Assembly (NCBI GenBank): GCA_027886175.1
Contig: JAJNNQ010000003.1
Span: forward strand, 5,619,501 to 5,683,500
DNA: 64,000 nucleotides
Reading direction: 5' to 3'
Origin: Phylloscopus collybita
Taxonomy: Eukaryota; Chordata; Aves; Passeriformes; Phylloscopidae
Position 1 is the first letter of the stretch; every line of letters begins with the position of its first letter. The translations under genes were made by a program, and so were the position numbers. The notes beneath the pieces are model-generated. The model searched no databases. It had not been told where the DNA came from and saw only the letters and a list, made by a program, of their open reading frames with translations. Positions 60,375-64,000 of this stretch are shown here, piece after piece.

Positions 60375-62762
60375 ATTGTTGTATTTGGGTTCTTTGCGAG
60401 CTGAATTCGGGAACCCACACTGCTCTAATGTCTCAGAGCCTGCTGGGTGTTCTTACATTTAGGCCCTACACGATTTTTTTTTTCCCCCTCCTGAGCTTAT
60501 CTAGAGTTTCCAAACGTTTCTCTTAATGGAAAGTGTCTGTAACGCTTGAGGTCCTTTAAAAATACTTCACTGAGCAGCAAGCAAGGTAATGGTAAACTCT
60601 GTGGTGAAAGTAAAAGTTCTGTGTAGTGAAAATTTTTGAAAAGAGTGTGTGTACTTGGCACTAAAAGTGTCTGTGCCTTTTAGCCTGGTCTAGAGCAACA
60701 GGCAGAGCATTGGACCTGGCACGGGAACCTGCCAGGCAATGTGTCTGGGCTTTCTGCTCCAGGCTGGGATTGCAGCACTCAGGGTTTGCACAAGCTGTAG
60801 ACCCCCTTCTTAAAGCAAAGATGGTTCCCATTTTTAAGAGAATTTTGCTCTACTGGAAAATGAAGAATAAGAAGAGATAAGCTGATTTCCTCCTCTCCCA
60901 CCTGCCAACAGTGTGCACAAAGTGGGTTTTTGTTCATTCTTCTCAAATGATACCAAGTTCGGAATGCAAGTTTTTAATACAGATTTTATGTAGTAAGTTT
61001 ATGATGTCTTCTTGTGCTCCATACAAGAAATTGGTTTAGGGTTGAATATGAAATAACAGAATTAAAAAAGAAAAAAAAAAAATCTTCAAGTGGTCAGTTT
61101 AGTATTGTGGACTGGAAGTGGCAACTCATGACTACTGGCATATTTCTTTATTAAAAAAATAATCTAAAAATCAAACCACACAAAAACACCACCCCTACCC
61201 ACATGCCAGCTCCAAGTCTTCTATTGATTAAACTATTTGATCATATTAGACCATATTAGAAGTAAGGTTATGAAGAAGTGAAGCTCATGCAGCAAGTAGT
61301 AAATGCAGTTTTGAGGGACTCAGCTGGTGAGTAAAGTTGCTACTGTGCACTCATCTGACATTCTTAGATGACTATTTTTATGTCAGTGAATTAATGAATT
61401 CTCTGAAAAGAGTAAAAAAAAAATCAATGCTGTGCCCTGATTTCTTTTTTTCTTCTTAAATGCTTTTTTCCCTTGCTCCTTCCTTTCTCTCTGTGACTCA
61501 GACAGGTCTGTGAAGTGTCCTGTTCTTTCCTTCAGAGGCTTTGCAAACAGGCAGCCTGTTGCTGTCCTCCTCCCCATCCTCAGATGTACCACGCTGTGAA
61601 GCTGCCTTGGGTCAACAGGAAACCTTCAAAACGTGCAGTTCAGATCTTGAAAATGCCACAGTGTGCATGAAGATTTGAAGACAGCTGCAAGCTTAGTAGA
61701 GACTGTCACATCTCTGTAGACATTTTGATGGATTTAGCAGAATTTCAGCAAGGAGAGGGAGAGATGTTTCATCAGGAGAAAAAGGTCCTGGCTCAGATCT
61801 ACATCAAAACTTTCACAGATCTTCAGATTAAGTGTGAGATTTGGATTTTTTTTGGGATGAAAGTATATTCATAACCCAGTTCCTGTGTCTACAAGTCAAG
61901 GATTATTTCTGCTGTTGTAGAAGGAACACTCTGAAGTCATTCTCTGTAGTAGCGATTATGAACTGTCAGTCTGAAAGTTTTACCTAGAAAAATGTGATAT
62001 GACAAGAAATAAGGATTACTAATATTTTATAAGTAAACAATACTATTATAGCAGCATTTTGTTCCAAAATGGAGTGGTAATTCCTGCTCTGACAATAAAC
62101 CTGTAACAAGGAGAAGACAGCTTGCCATTACTAGCTTTCCATGTGCTTTTTAAAAATAGATTTTCATGTTCTGTCACCCACAGAATATGAGATGATGTAG
62201 GGTAAGTCAGGAAGTTGATATTGTTGCTGATGCATTTGAGACACTGTGTTAGTGAAAGCAAAGAAGAATGCAGTGCATAGCAGGGGAGAAATTACAAGCC
62301 TGCCTTTGTTTGCTTAATCTAGGAAGATGTAACGGAATGGGGAAAAAATTTTGCTTGTAAAGAAACCTTGCTTAAATTCCAGAGTGTCTTTTTTTTGCTG
62401 CTAGTTGATAAAGCCATCTTGTATTGCTGTCAAACTGCATACTTCAAGCAGAAAATATCTAGTCTGTCCTGCAGCCTTTTGAGTTGGTAGGCATCCATTT
62501 ACTTTGCAAACCTTTGCCTACTTCACAAAGAAAATGTTTTTTTTCCTTTGGCTGAAGGGATGAGAGAAAAAGGGTTCCTAGAGGAAGAGCTGTATGTCAT
62601 GAGAAATGGATTTTCCAGCTGCTTGTTTCTCTGCACCAGCCTTGGAAAGGACTGGTCAGAGTGGGTCCCTGGGACCAAGAAATGGAGGATCCCCTTTTGA
62701 CTATGTTGGCCTCTCTGAGGGATGAGCATCAGTCCTGATGACTTGTGTATGTGTAAATAATT
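60375..62762. other. Unique non-coding DNA
   Basis: No gene or recognised transposon. It holds T-rich and A-rich short runs (about 60476-60484, 61068-61082, 61440-61450) and a small inverted repeat, CCTGGCA/TGCCAGG, at 60715-60736. Confidence 0.55.
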
Positions 62763-62896
62763 TCACAGAGTCACAGAATTTCTAGGTTGGAAGAGACCTT
62801 CAAGATCATCAAGTCCAGCCCTTGCTCTAATACCACAATTAGACCATGGCACTAAGTGCCACATTTCCTAAAGTGCACACAAGGATAAACCAGGCT
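62763..62896 (-). mobile_element. CR1 LINE 3' end
   Basis: The plus strand reads 'cacagagtcacagaatttctaggttggaagagaccttcaagatcatcaagtccagccctt' from 62764, then 'ctaataccacaattagaccatggcactaagtgccacat'. This is the reverse complement of a CR1 3' end of a subfamily distinct from the copy at 58504-58832. It breaks off shortly before an LTR-like sequence. Confidence 0.93.
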
Positions 62897-62903
62897 TTGC
62901 ATC

Positions 62904-62955
62904 TGTGCTGGTTTTGGCTGGGGTAGAGTTAATTTCCTTCACAGCAGATAGTACT
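62904..62955 (+). mobile_element. Fragment resembling the 5' end of an avian ERVL-type LTR
   Basis: TGTGCTGGTTTTGGCTGGGG at 62904 followed by TAGAGTTAATTTCCTTCACAG matches, from memory, the start of a long terminal repeat widespread in bird genomes (ERVL type). It begins with TG as LTRs do. Likeness stops after about 50 bases; no internal viral genes, primer-binding site or second LTR are seen. It is a broken remnant. The exact family name is not certain. Confidence 0.6.
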
Positions 62956-64000
62956 GTTGATGTCAGACATACCCAACTATTTGACTTTGGTAATGTCAAG
63001 ATGTGAAATGAAAGGTGTTTTTTGTTGGTTTTGTGCTCTTCAGATTACTGACATTACATAAGGTTAATCATCTAACAGTTATTGTCTAGTCAGAAACAAA
63101 AACAAGGCTGAGGAGCTCAGTATGATCTTTGTCTCAGGTAGGGGTCAGACCTGTCTTTACTGTATGGTTAAAAAACCTGTCAGAAATTGAGTCAACATTA
63201 ATTAAAAATGTTGTGGGCTGCAGACAACATTTCCATTGAAAGTAAATTTAAATGGAGAATTCTAAAGCAGATTTCCTGGAGCTAGAGCCATCAGGATCCT
63301 GACGAGGCTGAGTAGTTAAGATGGTCTGATGTACACAGCAGAATGCCAATATTTGATGGTTATATTCCATACTTGTTTGAACTGCTGTGGCTTTGTATCT
63401 CTTTCCAGAAATTATCCTGGTTTTATCTTACTGTAATGTTTTTCTAGCTGCCCTGATGTTTACAGAGCACTATTTAGAATGTGGCAAAAAACATGGAAGC
63501 AGAATGATGCCCATATTTCATCTACTGCATGTAATATGAGTTCTGAAGAAGGATGATTTTGTTAGCTGCTATTTTTCATTGTAAAAAATTAATGGGTGGT
63601 TGTGTACATTTCTTAGCTAGATTTTAGCTAGTATTTGTTTTTGCTTTTCATCTCCTACCTGGCAAACATTTGAATGTTATCCCAAGAAAGAGATGGATGC
63701 TGTGATAGTGATTATTAATTGTACAAGATTAAGTAGCTGTCAGTAACACTTTAAAAACTTGTTAGCCAGATACTTGTCTATATGTGTGTGCTGCTTAGTT
63801 TTGTTGGCTTCAGCAGAAATTTATCATTCTCTTTGAAATGTGAAACATCTTAGAGGAAAGACAGACTCGTAGCGTTGCAAACCCCAAGATACCAGGAGAA
63901 CTCAGTTTGCAATCATAAAGAGAAGCAGTCATACCCAAGAGACATCACTACTGGACTAAGAAAAATGTTTGCCAATCAGCAATATATAATGAATAATGAA
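62956..64000. other. Unique non-coding DNA
   Basis: No gene is visible up to the window edge. Part of the first 100 bases may be diverged LTR sequence, but I cannot align it. The rest is ordinary A+T-rich DNA. Confidence 0.5.

Noticed and set aside
60715..60736. Possible tRNA-like fold around CCTGGCA/TGCCAGG
   Set aside because: Only one 7-base stem. No A-box, B-box, anticodon arm or acceptor stem could be fitted.

Overview
This window looks like non-coding DNA from a bird, most likely a songbird. The main evidence is a set of 5'-truncated CR1 (chicken repeat 1) LINE fragments, which are the signature retrotransposon of bird genomes. Their 3' ends resemble passerine-type CR1 subfamilies (for example, a 'gtcccttccaa...' block followed by 'attctatgattctgt'). 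A short piece resembling the start of an avian ERVL-type LTR supports the same origin. The base composition is A+T-rich, CpG is scarce, and open frames are short and scattered on both strands. The longest is 133 codons (28792-29193, minus strand) and looks like no protein I know. I find no convincing protein-coding gene, tRNA, rRNA, known small RNA, CRISPR array, operon or CpG island. The window is best read as a long intron or part of a gene desert; which one cannot be settled from the sequence alone.

Layout. Positions 1-18520 are unique A+T-rich DNA with homopolymer runs and one or two stretches resembling conserved non-coding elements (about 13830-14180 and 16890-17330). A minus-strand CR1 lies at 18521-18890. 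A small exon-like interval with good splice signals on both sides lies at 19980-20038. From 18891 to 36160 the DNA is otherwise unique, with a 42-base T run at 24044-24085. The 36-49 kb part carries a minus-strand CR1 (36160-36335), two adjacent plus-strand CR1 pieces (41866-42297 and 42401-42515) and two short plus-strand CR1 3' ends (44636-44720 and 48939-49008). From 49 to 58.5 kb there is unique DNA with several short palindromes and tandem duplications, plus another possible regulatory stretch (55790-56220). The last part holds a minus-strand CR1 (58504-58832), a long imperfect hairpin (60242-60374), and a minus-strand CR1 end (62763-62896) followed within 10 bases by the LTR-like piece (62904-62955).

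The annotated CR1 pieces add up to roughly 1.7 kb, under 3% of the window, which is modest and usual for a bird. No genes can be shown to work together here. The most unusual object is the hairpin at 60242-60374, whose arms are nearly identical over about 39 bases and pair imperfectly over nearly 60. I see no sign of a new multi-gene system, and any regulatory role suggested below is inference.
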